The notes beneath the pieces were generated by a model. The model had not been told where the DNA came from and searched no databases. It worked only from the letters and a program-made list of their open reading frames with translations. Position numbers and translations under genes: made by a program. Below are positions 25,401 to 36,390 of a stretch of DNA of 64,000 nt, piece after piece; the stretch's first letter is position 1, and each line of letters begins with the position of its first letter. Source of the stretch: Symbiodinium microadriaticum (Eukaryota > Sar > Dinophyceae > Suessiales > Symbiodiniaceae); assembly GCA_001939145.1 (NCBI GenBank), contig LSRX01001548.1, positions 18,501 to 82,500 of the forward strand, written 5' to 3'.

Positions 25401-26616
25401 TTATGGAAGGCCCTGTTTGGACCGAGGCACGGTGCCAAGATCTTGCTGGACGGGCGTCGCTGGCAGGCCAGATCGTCGAAGTTTTGGCAGGGATCTCTCT
25501 TGGCAGACGGAGAGTGCAGCGACGCATGGAGCGCTGGCAGTAGTAGTCGCCGCCGCCGTCGTCGTCGTTCTCGTCGTCGTCCCCGTTGCCCTAGACTCTG
25601 AACACCAAAAGCGAGCCTGCGCGTTTCGGTGGCTTTCGGGCCAGGTGGCTACGCGCGGTTTCTGGTTCGGCCCCAGCGTGCTGCTTCACCAGTCAGCGCA
25701 GGTTGGGGTGGTTCTGGGTCAGTGATCATCGTTTGGGGTTTAGAGTGCTGACGGAGGGTTTCGGATGATGCCACAGGTTTACTATGTCTACTCACGCCCG
25801 AAGGGTTCAGTTCAGGGGCTGTCTTGAAGGGCCATGGAAGCTTCGGGGAATGTTTAAGCTCCGGAGCATCCTAAAAGCTCGGCGGCCTGGGATGTTTGCA
25901 TAGAGGCTCAGGGGATTTGGTGAGTGTTGATGTAGGCAGCATATTGTAGCTGCAGTTGTTTTTAGCTTGCAACCCCACGTACTTGATCCTTTAAGTAAGC
26001 CCGAAACCATTTGAAAACCGCTCCTGTCAAGGCCTTGCAAGACTCTATAAACACCAAAACCCCACTTCCGTCAGTGCAAATTCCTTGGGCAGGAGTCCCC
26101 CAAACCCTAGAACCTAGACCCGAAGCCCTGAACGACCCTAAACAGCAACCACCGAATGCTTACTTATAACTTCCCATGAGCTTCAAGAGGAGCCGGCGAT
26201 GAAGGACGAGATCTTCGGGCCCGTCCTCTCCGTCCTCGAGGCGGGGGAGACAAAAAGTTCTTTAGGGGCTTTACATAAGGTTTCCAGGGTTTTATGAGGG
26301 AGAGGGGGGTTAGGAGTCTAGGAGATTGGGGTTTTGGGTGTTTAGGGTTTTCCGGGTTCTAGGGTTTTGCAAGCCTCACAGGAGAAGCTCCGATTGTACG
26401 GAGCCCCGAATCCGAGGCTGGAGTCCTTGGAACCCCCCGAACAGTCCGTGCTGCGATTTAGGGTTTAGAGTTATGACGATGTTGTTTTCGTTGTTGCTGG
26501 TGATGATGATGGCGATGATGATGATGATGCTGATGATGATGATCACAGTTGTTCCTTACAGCGTTCTGCTTCTTCTCCTTCTTGCCTTCCTTCTCGTCCT
26601 ACTCCTGCTTCTACTC

Positions 26617-26659
<43 letters not shown>

Positions 26660-28853
26660 AACAACAACTACGACGACGACTACGACCACGACTACGACTA
26701 CGACCTCGACTACGACTACGACTACGACCTCGACTACGACTACGACTACGACTATGACTACGACGACGACGACGACTACTACTACTACTCCTGCTGCTGC
26801 TGCTGCTGCTGCTACTGCTATTAGCACGACGAGGATGATTAGCACTTCTTCTACTGCCTCTTTTCTTCTTCTCGTTCGGATTTCTGTCTCCCTTTAAAAG
26901 CGAGGTCGACACGTTGGAGGAGGCCATCGCCATCGAGAACGCAAACCCCTACGGGAACGCGGCTGCCATTTACACCATGTCTGGCCAGACCGCCCTCGAG
27001 ACGGAGCCTGGGATCGGGAAGGGCACAGGCTTTGCTATAGCCCAAATAGTTGCCAATATGATTCCTCAGGGTTCCTTACTACAATTATAATCGAATATAC
27101 CCCCAAGTCTTATTAAAATCATTAAGGCCCCCACATTACGCGTACATGTGCTGTGGGTGTAGCTACGGGATATGGCCAAGAAGAGCCATGAGCCGGACCT
27201 TTCGGGGATCCTCAAGTGGGGACGGCAAGCACGAGCCTACCCAAGCTGTTTCGCGGCAGTGAGAGGCGACAGGATCGGGGGACTTACTAAGTACGGTCAT
27301 GAGTACAGGTATCTTCAACTACTCTCAGTTCATTTGCAACTCTACATACTTATGTCCCCGATCCCTCTAGTCAGGAGAAGCTCAATGCTGGCATGATTGG
27401 TGTCAACATTGGCGTGCCGGTGCCGAGGGAGCCGTCGGAAGCTCAGGGCGACGCCGTTTTGGGAGATTCGTGTCGCTTTCATAATATTCGTGGGGTCTTG
27501 CAGGATGTGTTGTCAGGGCCTTAACAACTAGACTATGGCTCAGGGAAGACTCGTCAGAGTTACAGGGCGCTGCAGTGGGACGTTCTTAGGGATATTGGTG
27601 AGAGTACATTTTTTGGTTCCAGTGCAAAGCCTTGGCAGACCAACACTTCCAAAGCAGTCCTACACCTATGCTCGAGAGACCTCCTTGAACCCCCTACCAT
27701 CTGTTGGGGGCTTAGAGTTGACGGTAAACCCTCAAGCTCTTTTTCCCGAGCCCTCAAATCTGCACCCTCGACCCCAAACCCTGAAACCTCACAGAACCCT
27801 TATGAGACCAGCATAGAGTGTAAAGCTCTACAGAAACCCTTAGAGAAACCAATGAAACGCTGATAAGCCCTTAACCCTAAACCATACAGCTATACCGAAA
27901 CCCAGAACCGAACCCCCTTAAGCCCCGAATCTCTATGGTCACCCTTATCGCACCCTCATAGTAACCACTGTAGAACCCATCCAGTCTTCTTTGAAACTTT
28001 CAGTCATTAAGCCCCAAATCCCTGCAGACCCAAGCCCGAAACCAACCATAAACCCTAAACACCCTATAAACCCTAAACCACCATTCCTAAAAAATCCTCA
28101 ACCCCCTTTGAGGTTCAGCTTCGGCGGCATTGGGAACTCGAAGTTCGGCGACAGCTCCGACATCACCGGGGAGGGGGGCTTGAACTTCTGGACGCAGAAG
28201 AGCCTTGGCATGGAGGCTGGTATAAGGGCTTCGGGTTGCTTGGTTTAGAGGTTTGGAGCTTGGGTTTGGGGTTTAGGGTTCAGACGCTTGGAGTTTGGGT
28301 TCATGCAGGGTTTAGGTCTAGGGTTTTTTGAAGGTCTTCGATAGAGGTTTACGAAGTGTTGCGAGGGCGCTTCTGAAGGGTATGTGAGGGTTTTCCAACA
28401 TTTCCTCAAATTTTCGAAGGCAACAGATTCTTTCACTTCAAAAACGGCTTGGGGTTTGAGGGCTTCACGAGTTCAAGGGGGGCTCAGAACTTCGGGAAGC
28501 AGAGGGCTTTGTCTGGTCTGGGAGCTGGGGTCCAGCTTTTGGAGTTGAGGATGCAGGGCTCGGGTTAAAGGTGCAAGGTTGAGGATTGAAGCTTGGGGAT
28601 TTTGAAGGTCTTGGGGTCCAGGCCTGTGCGGTTGGCGAAAGATGCCGGCGTTTGGCTATTTTTCAGTGCCACGCTGAACAAGAATGACGATGGAAAGCCA
28701 CCACCACGTCCTCACCACCGCCGCCGCGACGACGACGACGATGTATTGCCAATATTGTTGTTCTGATTTTTCTTCTTCTTCTGGCTATCACTCCTGCTGC
28801 TGCTACAGCAACAACAACAACTACTACTACTGCTGCTGCTGCTGCTACTACTC

Positions 28854-28888
<35 letters not shown>

Positions 28889-28922
28889 GCTACTACTACT
28901 GCTACTACTACTACTGCTGCTG

Positions 28923-28954
<32 letters not shown>

Positions 28955-29633
28955 ACAACTACTACCAAGACTACGATTGCAACTACGACGACGGCGACGA
29001 CTACTGCTACTGCTGCGGCTGCTTCTGCTCGTCCTCCCAGTCCTCCTGATAGTACGACGCTGCGCGCGACGACGACGACCATGGCTGCCACTGCTGTTAC
29101 TACGCAAGGCACTGACCAGAATGTCATCATGAGAATAATCGTTTGAAAAAATATGTGATCATCGTTGTCGTCTGGTGTCTGGTAGAGCTCAGGGTCCAGA
29201 GTTTTCAAGGAGGAAAGGATCCCTAGTTTGTCTCCGGCTGTGTCTGCGTCAGCAACACCAGCAACCACGCGCATGGTTAATGCTTATTCTCGGCACGGTT
29301 TACCACTGCCGTGATGATTACAAGTGTGGTTGTTAGTATTCTCGTTTCTATGGTGTTTGATTAGTGTTGGGCCCAGGTTCTGGTTGGATGACACGAGGCA
29401 AGGGATGATTCTCACTTTTCTCTTCCGTATGCATATTCTGGGTTTTGCAGTGCTGGTTTGGGGCGAGGCAGTCGCTAAGCCGTACAAGCCTGAAGCCGGA
29501 ATCTTGAACTCCACAACCCTGCACCCCAAGCCGTTCTGAACGACCCCATAGAGCCTTCCCGAGGATCAAGATCACGTCGAAGTGGCAGCCCCCGAAAAAG
29601 CGGGATGTCATCAGCTCGAGTTTCATCTCCTGA
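10397..29633 (+). CDS. ALDH6A1: Methylmalonate-semialdehyde dehydrogenase, mitochondrial, 26 exons
   Basis: Role: CoA-dependent oxidation of methylmalonate or malonate semialdehyde to propionyl- or acetyl-CoA in valine and thymine breakdown, in the mitochondrial matrix. Exons: 10397-10478, 12093-12199, 12371-12418, 12652-12687, 13009-13056, 13381-13426, 14124-14185, 15319-15345, 17325-17392, 18744-18801, 19156-19254, 19834-19852, 21054-21094, 22487-22582, 22915-23005, 23485-23534, 23799-23828, 25031-25086, 25427-25466, 25645-25695, 26190-26240, 26905-26991, 27163-27189, 27375-27433, 28113-28199, 29564-29633. They sum to 1536 nt, 511 residues. Family motifs in order: CTNPATGEEIAQVPDGTKAD, FPAWRDTPV, PFNFPAMVPLW, KPSEK, AGLPKGVFSIVHG, ISFVGSSRVA, CMGGAKNH, AGQRCMAAS with nucleophile Cys 298, EIFGPVLSVLE, ENANPYGNAAAIYT, GMIGVNIGVPVPRE, GGLNFWTQK. 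Boundaries follow the family alignment plus AG|G acceptors. Exon 23 (27163-27189) and its donor are the least certain. Donors: 17 GC, 5 GA, 3 GT. Confidence 0.92.
10938..11160. repeat. Degenerate CCCTAAA-rich stretch in intron 1
   Basis: Many imperfect AACCCT/CCTAAA units occur, with diverged forms such as CCTTAAAA. From about 11205 to 11620 the strand polarity switches to GGGTTT/TTTAGGG units, so the two blocks are complementary. Confidence 0.6.
11128..11599. repeat. Duplicated segments around a single N in intron 1
   Basis: Bases 11128-11222 recur at 11417-11511 and bases 11326-11415 recur at 11510-11599. The right-hand version lacks the 103 bp lying between them on the left (11223-11325). 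An N sits at 11416 exactly at the joint. This looks like two overlapping assembly ends or two alleles laid end to end. Confidence 0.8.
11416..11416. other. Ambiguous base at an assembly joint
   Basis: A single N separates two copies of nearly the same sequence, which suggests an unresolved gap closure. Confidence 0.8.
14621..14722. repeat. Long palindrome in intron 7
   Basis: The left arm 14621-14659 and right arm 14687-14722 are inverted complements with few mismatches, built from GACGACAGCAAAAAA and CCCCGCAACGACAGC blocks. The loop is about 27 bp. GC-rich flanks extend the pairing outward by about 15 bp, and further GACAGCAAAAA units lie on both sides (14500-14790). The RNA would form a strong hairpin. 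It may be a small inverted-repeat transposable element. Confidence 0.75.
16078..16822. repeat. TA, CTATAT and TTTA microsatellites in intron 8
   Basis: (TA)n dominates 16085-16350, degenerate TATCTA hexamers fill 16360-16760, then (TA)n and (TTTA)n run 16773-16818. Long open frames here encode only Tyr/Ile/His repeats and are not genes. Confidence 0.9.
17798..17842. repeat. TA microsatellite in intron 9
   Basis: A (TA)n run with ATACATAC interruptions. Confidence 0.85.
20183..20231. repeat. CACT tetranucleotide array in intron 12
   Basis: About twelve uninterrupted CACT units, followed by TA-r­ich and CT-rich low-complexity sequence to about 20420. Confidence 0.9.
22723..22820 (+). repeat. 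Two decayed copies of the exon 15 acceptor and start inside intron 14
   Basis: The true exon 15 begins at 22915 after CTTTCAAGAG with GACATGACCATCTCGGACAT. Bases around 22787-22820 read CTTCTAAAGAGAG then AGATATGACCATCCCGGACA, and bases around 22728-22760 read CTTTTAAAGAGGACGTGATC. Both look like diverged duplicates of the same junction. Neither gives a continuing family-like exon. Confidence 0.5.
24955..25029. repeat. AT-rich low-complexity tract before exon 18
   Basis: Imperfect ATATTAGAAT, TAATACAA and CAAGACAAGA units run up to the acceptor at 25030. Confidence 0.7.
26497..26832. repeat. Trinucleotide arrays in intron 21
   Basis: (GAT)n at 26500-26541, then (CTG)n, (ACTACG)n and (ACT)n arrays to 26832. 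They produce poly-Leu, poly-Tyr/Asp and poly-Val frames that should not be annotated as proteins. Confidence 0.9.
27035..27133 (+). mobile_element. Short inverted-repeat element, copy in intron 22
   Basis: It shares an ordered core with 51737-51840 and 63077-63170: GGGTTCCTT, an AT-rich centre, TATACCCCCAA, then an ATTAAGGC end. The left terminus is diverged (GCTATAGCCC). The copy makes up more than half of a 171-nt intron. Confidence 0.5.
28716..29003. repeat. ACT/CTG trinucleotide arrays in intron 25
   Basis: Blocks of (ACT)n and (CTG)n with CGACGA segments. All long frames across it encode homopolymers. Confidence 0.9.
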
Positions 29634-29867
29634 AGCTCTGAGAAGGGGCCAGGCGGCCATTTTTCAGGGGGGCTTGGGCGGCTGTCGGGTGCTTTCGATC
29701 CCGTGCCGGGGTATGGGTTTCATATATACGCACACACACCCCGCACACACGCATGCCTGTATACAATTAGGTAGGCAGGTAGACAGATAGACGGTACTGT
29801 AGTTTCTCAATGACTGAGCCAGATGACTTTTGTGCAGGCTGCACCCGAAGAGCCGAATCCCTCTTGA

Positions 29868-30022
29868 AGGATCAGGGGACGTAGTAAGCAGCATTGTAAG
29901 CACTTTTCTTGGTGTTGTAAGCACTCGCAAGTACAGCTACCTTACTCAGAAGTGTAGTCACAGTACTTACAATAAATATACTTTCCTTGTTTGTAAGCTC
30001 ACTTACTAAGGCGCCTGAGCCT
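29868..30022. mobile_element. Candidate short element with imperfect terminal inverted repeats
   Basis: The left end reads ATCAGGGGACGTAGTAAGCA and the right end reads CACTTACTAAGGCGCCTGAG, imperfect inverted complements. Inside are repeated GTAAGCACT units. Motifs like GGGGACTTNNTAAGTA recur at 27277, 44783 and 55107, hinting at a family. It lies just downstream of the dehydrogenase stop. Confidence 0.4.
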
Positions 30023-30340
30023 TTTAACGGACTCCTGCGCAGGAGCTGTTTCACACTCGAAGCACCGGCTCAGTGTTGGGGCTTCAGACAAGTGCCGGTT
30101 AGAGAGAGGAAAGAAAACTTTGAGGAATATAGAACGCTGTGCAGTAAGTGCATGGCGACTCTAATAAAAGCGAGTCGGAGTATTTAGTACGAATGAATAT
30201 ACGAATGAATATTCCGTTACTGTAGCTACAATGATAAGCCCACTAACAGTACAAGTAACAGCAATAAGAATGAGAATATGAATGGCAATAACATAGCAGT
30301 ACTGATAGTAAAGCAGCAAAAGTAGCAGTAGCAGAAGCGG

Positions 30341-30344
30341 TTGC

Positions 30345-30403
<59 letters not shown>

Positions 30404-30418
30404 CAGTAGCAGTAATAC

Positions 30419-30466
<48 letters not shown>

Positions 30467-30505
30467 TAGTAGTAGTAGTAGTAGTAGCAGCAGCAGTAAT
30501 AGTAA

Positions 30506-30559
<54 letters not shown>

Positions 30560-30570
30560 TAGTAGTAGTC

Positions 30571-30637
<67 letters not shown>

Positions 30638-30648
30638 TAGTAGTAGTC

Positions 30649-30690
<42 letters not shown>

Positions 30691-30720
30691 TAGTAGTGGT
30701 AGTAGTGTAGTAGTAGTGTG

Positions 30721-30754
<34 letters not shown>

Positions 30755-30780
30755 GAGGAGGAGGAGGAGGAGGAGGAGGA
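30341..30780. repeat. Long GTA array ending in GAG units
   Basis: About 420 bp of (GTA)n with rare substitutions, then (GGA)n from 30754. Poly-Thr, poly-Tyr and poly-Val frames here are artefacts. The rest of 29634-30340 shows nothing I can name. Confidence 0.95.
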
Positions 30781-30840
30781 GTCCCGGCCCAACCTGTGTT
30801 TCTAATGCGGCTCCTTTCGCTTAGCTCGCCATAGCCGTGC

Positions 30841-31786
30841 GTGCAGGACTGCTTGGAGCGCCTAGGGTGCATCTCTGCTTACAGGGCCTACGGGCCGGGG
30901 GATGCCAATGCCACGCGCCAGCGCCGCCTGGCCCGGAATCGCTGCACACCTCCGATGTGGAGGAAGATGCTGAGTTGGATGGCAATGGCACTGATTCCTC
31001 CGAAGTCGATGGTGATGTCGGAGACGTCACTCCAGGCATGGGTGTCGGTAGGGCCGATGCCGAGCGCCGACAGTTTGCGGCTGGGTTTCGAACCAAAGTT
31101 CTTGTGTTGGTTCTATCTCGAGCTCTTTATCAGGGCCACCAACAGGGATCGCCACAGTGCAAGTGCCAAGCTGGCCAGCCAAAGGAGAATGCATCAGGTC
31201 TTGGCACCGGCACATATTCTGGAACTGTTGCGGCCGCAGATGCCCCAAGCCCTGTTCATCCGGCTGCAAGTGGCTTACTGGCCTGGACGCTCGGCTTTCC
31301 ACGGACATGCGACGCAATGACATTATTCGGATGTACCAGACGGGGAAACTGGAACAACCGCAGAAACACCTGGTGGTAAATGTTATTTCACGTGACGCAG
31401 TACGAACACTCTGCACAGACCTGGTCTTCCAGCTGTTCGCCTCCTCGATGGCGAAGACGGGACTGGGAGGAGAGTTGCGAAGGAACAGCCCATCGCAACT
31501 GAGTTGCTTCTTTGCGCTACTAGTTTTTATGCTTAGCGTGGCTAGAGTGCTCATGCGTGGCTTGGCCGATGCAAGAACTGCACTCACAATCTTTCTAGCA
31601 GTTGCGATTGCCATTGCCAGCATCGCTCTCCGAAGATGCTGGCCAGCAGCTGTGAGTGAAGCAAAGAGATGCTTCAGAAGACGAAAGTGTTGTCAAGTTG
31701 GCCCCAGGATCACAGGGCCGATCCTAGAAAGCATGAAGTGCACTGCATGTGTGGCACGCCGCGCTGGAAGCAGACGCCTTTTTTAG
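30841..31786 (+). CDS. Unidentified ORF segments, possible 5' part of a retroelement relic
   Basis: Two + frames look coding-like in turn: 30841-31320 contains FEPKFLCWFYLELF and RPQMPQALFIRLQVAYW, and 31157-31786 contains KHLVVNVISRDAVRTLC and a hydrophobic stretch around 31500-31620. I recognise no family. The position just upstream of a non-LTR relic and the frame change suggest a decayed retroelement part, but a host exon is possible. Confidence 0.3.
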
Positions 31787-31804
31787 GCCTGGCTTGCTTC
31801 TTCA

Positions 31805-32272
31805 GTGGCAGTAGGCTTACTACAGAATGCAATTGGCACATTTACCTTTGTGCACGGTGGTGGAGGTGGTGGTGCAAGGGCCACCGCCAGAAATAGCAAT
31901 GAAAAGATTGCCACGCTTGCCAATGCAGTTGGAGAGCTCGCTAGCCAAGTGCGCATGTTGCAGCAGCAGGTTAGGGGACCCACCTAGTGGCCCTTCCACG
32001 GGGGGCCGCCTAAGAAGAGAAAGAAAAAGAGGAAACAAACAACCTCTTTGCTGCAGGATCTGCTTGATGCCTTTCGCATCATTCAAGCGAGAACGAAACC
32101 GACTGAAGTTCAATCCAGAGTCTTCCTCGTGCAGCTTCTTGCAAAGCACGTGGATTCAGTGAGTCGAAGCAGCCCTGGCAGCCAGGCCCTTGACAACCGG
32201 GAACCCCGTGCTCCGCAACTGACGCCACAGCCTCCAGCAAAAGAAAGTGGAGCGACCTTTTTAAAGCCCTGA
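31805..32272 (+). pseudogene. ORF1-like fragment with coiled coil
   Basis: One frame reads a Gly-rich linker, then NEKIATLANAVGELASQVRML (a heptad-like helix), an in-frame TAG at 31985, a basic PPKKRKKKRK stretch and LQDLLDAFRII before stop 32270-32272. It resembles the N-terminal coiled-coil/basic segment of non-LTR ORF1 proteins. Confidence 0.5.
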
Positions 32273-32342
32273 AGGCCCCAAAGCCTAACACACCGGACAT
32301 GCCAAAGGTCAAGCCCGAAATTTTCGGTTTTATGCCCAGGCA

Positions 32343-32651
32343 TGGACGGCACCTGTTGTTGCAGCCAAGCAGGTCAAGACACACGCCTTAGGCTCTGACT
32401 TTGTAGTTGCATGCCAGGACGAGAAGGAGAAAGCCGCTGCGCAGGAGTGGATCAAGGCACGTGGTGGTTGTGCTGACAAAGTTTCCCTTGCGACTTTCCG
32501 AGGAGCCGATCACAAGGACTCTGTGTTAGTGCACGGCAAAAGCGGCCCTCACTCTGTGCAGGCCCATTTTAAAAAAATCTCACGCCGATGCGCCGTCCCT
32601 CAAAGGGTTACCGCAGCAGTTCAAGGACGACGAAAAGCCAACGCTACGTGA
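32343..32651 (+). pseudogene. ORF1-like fragment, middle domain
   Basis: The frame opens as WTAPVVAAKQVK and continues through SDFVVACQDEKEKAAAQEWI to TGA 32649-32651, about 102 codons. The alternation of strands and helices suggests a small RNA-binding fold. It is shifted relative to the fragment at 31805-32272. A further piece in the same style, GFTDLTTLRRQGRKNWYFRG, lies at 33062-33180. Confidence 0.5.
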
Positions 32652-33869
32652 AGCGAGCCAAGCACGAAGCTGATGCGTGTGACCATCTCTTGTGATTTTG
32701 CTGATCAGCAGACGATGGGTAAAGTCTTGAACAAACCACATTGTTTGCCGGCAGGTCGCTTTTCCTAGCTTAAAACACTTTGTTTTGCAGACAAGAGCAG
32801 CACTCTCTTACGAAAGAGAAACTGAGAAACCACGTGTCTCATGCCTGTCAAGACAGAGCATGTTGAGCAGTTCCTTAAAACCCCCGCTCCCAACGCGGTT
32901 TTCTGTAACCTGCACAAGACAGAAAAACTCTTGTCTGGTTTGCCAGGAAAGAAGAAGAGTCCTCCTCGGACTACTGGATGCGTGTGAGCCAGCAGATGGT
33001 CTCCCAGGGCTCCACTAGCGCCTAACTGACCCTCTTGGAGAAGCATATGCACAGTCTTGGATCACCGAGCGAGGCTTCACCGACCTTACGACGCTCCGCC
33101 GACAGGGACGCAAGAACTGGTACTTCAGAGGACACGCTCGTGGAGGACCTGCTAACTTCACACACAAGCCTTTGTTTTTAAGAGCGGCATCTCCATGGGC
33201 CCTGCGACTACGTCGAAGACTTCGAAAACGCCCACTGCTGAGAAGCAAGCACGTAGTGTTTGGGGTGCCCCCGAGCCTCCCCAGCCTAAGCCCCAAAACA
33301 CTTCCGCGACTGAAGAAGCGGCGGCTAGCCCAACTGCTAACAGCAAGAACTCCTGCGCAATGGAGGTCGAAACGGACGGAAAGCAGCTTCACACGGCTCC
33401 CAACGCGCCCTTAAGGAATGCTGCCAAGAAGCCCAAGCGTAACGATGACACGCGGCTTTATCCCGATAGCCCAGGCGCTGCAAGCCAAGTCAGGCGTCAG
33501 GCATAAGGCAGACGACGTTGAGCCGAAAAGCCGACTTCGGGCCCAGCCTCGTGTCTTGGCTTCTACTGAGATGAAGAGGAACAAGCTCATGTACGATTTT
33601 GAGGAAGGCAACACGTTGGCTGAGGCGACCCTTGAGGCCGGCACGCACGCCGAAGCGCACTCACTGCAGGCAGGCACTCTGCAACGCTCGCCATTTTACT
33701 GACTTCAGCCATGACACTTGGCATGCTGCCAAAGAAGCTTTGAATCCTCCTCAACTCCGCGCGGCCTTCTCTGCTGCGGATATGAGGGCTGATTGGGACA
33801 AGCATTGGTGCTCTACTAAGGACGACAGCCACCAAGCTACCCAAGCTTGGCTTCAGGTCTGAACAACCT

Positions 33870-34482
33870 CGTTTTGAGCAGCCTTCTCGCAGTCACTTTG
33901 CTGAGGCCCTTTTAAGCGCGAAAGGCAGTGCAGGCTTCGATGGCTGGCTCGAGCCCGAGGCTGCCTTGTTGCAGCGCTACTTCGCTCCTCTTGTCTTGGA
34001 GACGAACTCTTTGACCTTTGGAAGGAAACGCTCAGCGTCTGCAGCTCAGCAGCAGACTCCCGCAGGACTTAGCTTTCCTCCTCTGGAGCTGGAAAGTTTT
34101 GGGGGTTCCCAAGAAGACTGGCTTTGACAGTAGACCTATTAGCGTTGGTTCTGTCCTCTTACGTGCTTGGAACAGAACGCTTCTGAAACATTGCCCCCAG
34201 TCACCCAAAGGACGATGGTATGGCCGCAAGGACTGTTCCGTTGCACATGCCGCAGCGGACTTTTTCTGTGTCGGCTTGAGGCACTTTGCTGAGCCTGACC
34301 TTAGCAAGGCCTTCGACCACCTCTGGCCACCTCTTGCCGAGGAGGCTCTCACAATTGGGCACGCTTCAACCCATGGCCAAGGCGCCCCGTCGGGCGTGGC
34401 AGGGTCCGATTTGTTCCGTCTCAGCAGGCCTCGCTGTGCCACTTTTAGGGTTATCGGCCACCTTAGGAACCTTGGTCTTTAG
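33870..34482 (+). pseudogene. Reverse transcriptase fragment of non-LTR relic 1
   Basis: A first piece reads AKGSAGFDGWLEPE, then after a frame change LGVPKKTGFDSRPISVGS and LLRAWNRTLL, followed by EPDLSKAFDHLWP, the motif A Asp/Ala-Phe-Asp signature of LINE-type RTs. The frame closes at 34482. The expected YADD-like motif C is not intact: about 34530 reads GIYDRSV. Confidence 0.75.
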
Positions 34483-34557
34483 GGGTTGAGAAAATAGATC
34501 CTTTGCTCACAACTTGGGCATCTACGATCGCAGTGTAGGTGTTTAGACAGGGAAGCC

Positions 34558-35395
34558 GTGCACTCTTGCAAGCTGCCTTGCAGTACGCTTTTTGACCGAC
34601 AGGTTGGTTTTGAGATCAATGAAGATAAAACCCAAATCTATTTTGCAGGTTCACAGGAAACCATCAACTATGGAGCCCTTAGACATAACCCCGCCAGGCT
34701 GGATGCCATTGTCACTTCTCGTGACCTAACAAAAGGAAGGAAGTCGTCGACCGGCTGTGCGTGTTCAACTACGTGGTGGTGCTATGGCAGGTTCTGGTGT
34801 CAGCAGGTTGATAATCATCCCACCCTCGGTGTGGCGATTAGGGGGCTGTGCTCTGCCCCTACCTTTCTGCGCACCCCAAGTCTGCAACTGACCGCTGCAC
34901 TCAAGAGACATGCAGAGGTTTTACGCTTGAAAGTTTCTAGGACCACTTCCCAAGCCTTAAGGTTAAAATAAACGAAGTAGGGTTGCTTTAAGCATTCCCC
35001 GCCAAGACAATGAAAGTTCCTTCGATGAGACCTTGGAAATTAATTCCCAAGACGCTGGACAGGACTCGAGCATCCGACATGCCTTGAGACTGCGCGCTCG
35101 CCGCATCTTGCTGCACCAAGTCAACCGAACTAGGTTCGATAGCGAAGGGCTTGAGAACATTGACCTACAGTGCACTAGCCGCCAGTCCTGGTCTAAGTGG
35201 GTCAAGTCTTTGAGTCCTACCGACACTACTGCATGAAATATTTGGAAGGGCGGGGCCGTTTGGACCCCTACTCGTAGATACCTTCGCTCGAGGGCCCCGC
35301 AGCCCGATCGCACTGTCTGCCCTTGGTGTGGACATCCTCAAGTTAGTGCTCGTCACTTCTTCGTTGAGTGTGAGCATTTTCAGAAAACGCATTAG
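34558..35395 (+). pseudogene. RT C-terminal part and zinc motif of relic 1
   Basis: DRQVGFEINEDKTQI at about 34590 matches the segment after RT motif C. Later frames give RHALRLRARRILLHQ near 35075 and, at 35261-35395, RTVCPWCGHPQVSARHFFV followed by ECEHF, a C-x2-C-x8-H-x4-C zinc motif that ends many LINE polyproteins. Stop TAG 35393-35395. Confidence 0.7.
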
Positions 35396-35448
35396 GCAGG
35401 GCGGTACTGCTCTCTTCTGGCAGCTGGCTGGGCGGTCGGCTCCCGAAT

Positions 35449-36390
35449 TTGATCTACCTACTCACAATGCGCGCCGGGCCTGTGCTCGTGTTTTCGAAGA
35501 CGGCGTGGTGGTCTCGTACTATAGCAACTCCCAGCATGTCGACTGCGATAGCCTGTCCAGCCGTGCTGCGGGCGTCGGCCGGTTTCAATCGTCCCGCTCT
35601 TATTTCGGGCGACTTCAATTGGCGGGCAACTTACGAAGATGTCCTGCGGCCTTTCGGCGGGGTTAGTGCTAGCCGTATCGCCAGTGTCCATGATAGCCTT
35701 GCTGCACCTACGCGTGCCGTTGCTTTGGGGTGTCCTATAGCCTTCCATTTGCTGCCGTATCCACTGGACCGGTCGCCGGCGTCCCGCGCCATGTTGCGGT
35801 CACTTGCAAGATTGGGTCGTTCTTGCAGTCTGCCGTTGGTCGCAGCCCCCCGAGACGTTATCACCGATGTGCAGTGTAGAAGTGGTTGCGTAAACCTACG
35901 CCGGCCGAGCAAAATTCCCTGCATGACGGCATCCCCCAACCAAATAGGGGTGGTTCGGTCGAGCATCGTTTGGCCGGCTGAAGAAAAGGTTTGCCAAGCT
36001 GCAGTCCGCCTTGGAATCGCTGACTGTGAGCAGCCGGCCGAGCTGACAAAGGCTTCTTACCCCTCGTCGAGGCCTGTCGCACCTACACCGTTACATCGGC
36101 ATGGCGAGTCAATTGCTTTGCGACAATGGAAGCGCCTGCACCGCGCTGCTGCAGAGCAGTGGCGCCGATCCGGGGCCGCGGCTGAGTTGACCCCATCCCA
36201 GCTGATGCATTGGCACGTCCGTCTTCAGGCGCCTAACCATCGAGCCAGTGGTGAAGCCATGCCCGTGACGCAAGCCGAAGCAGTATCTTCAAGAAGCTTT
36301 CGACATGCTGCCACGGCAAGGATTGCTCGAGTCCCTGGAACACGACGGTCTGGATGCAGCCCTCACCTGGACTATAATTCATGTACATGA
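35449..36390 (+). pseudogene. Endonuclease/exonuclease/phosphatase-type endonuclease fragment and linker
   Basis: RPALISGDFNWRATYEDVL, with the GDFNW signature at 35608-35622, followed by PTRAVALG and a short HLLPYP element, resembles the C-terminal half of the APE-like endonuclease of non-LTR elements. The rest is a basic linker (IALRQWKRLHRAAAEQWRR). The N-terminal catalytic half is absent. The frame ends at 36390 where RT-like sequence starts in another frame. Confidence 0.65.

Larger units (their letters stand above)
31805..35395 (+). mobile_element. Non-LTR retrotransposon relic 1
   Basis: Ordered protein fragments in changing frames: a coiled-coil/ORF1-like region, an unnamed ORF1 domain, a reverse transcriptase and a terminal CCHC-like zinc motif. 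Stops and frameshifts separate them, so the copy is dead. No endonuclease fragment was found between ORF1 and RT. Ends are not defined. Confidence 0.75.

Noticed and set aside
26326..26933. Leu-, Tyr/Asp-, Val- and Ser/Arg-rich frames on both strands
   Set aside because: They come from trinucleotide arrays inside an intron of the dehydrogenase gene.
28663..29274. 203-codon minus-strand frame rich in Val and Ala
   Set aside because: A (ACT)/(CTG) array read backwards inside an intron.
30243..30872. Long poly-Thr, poly-Tyr and poly-Val open frames
   Set aside because: They are translations of a (GTA)n array in different frames.
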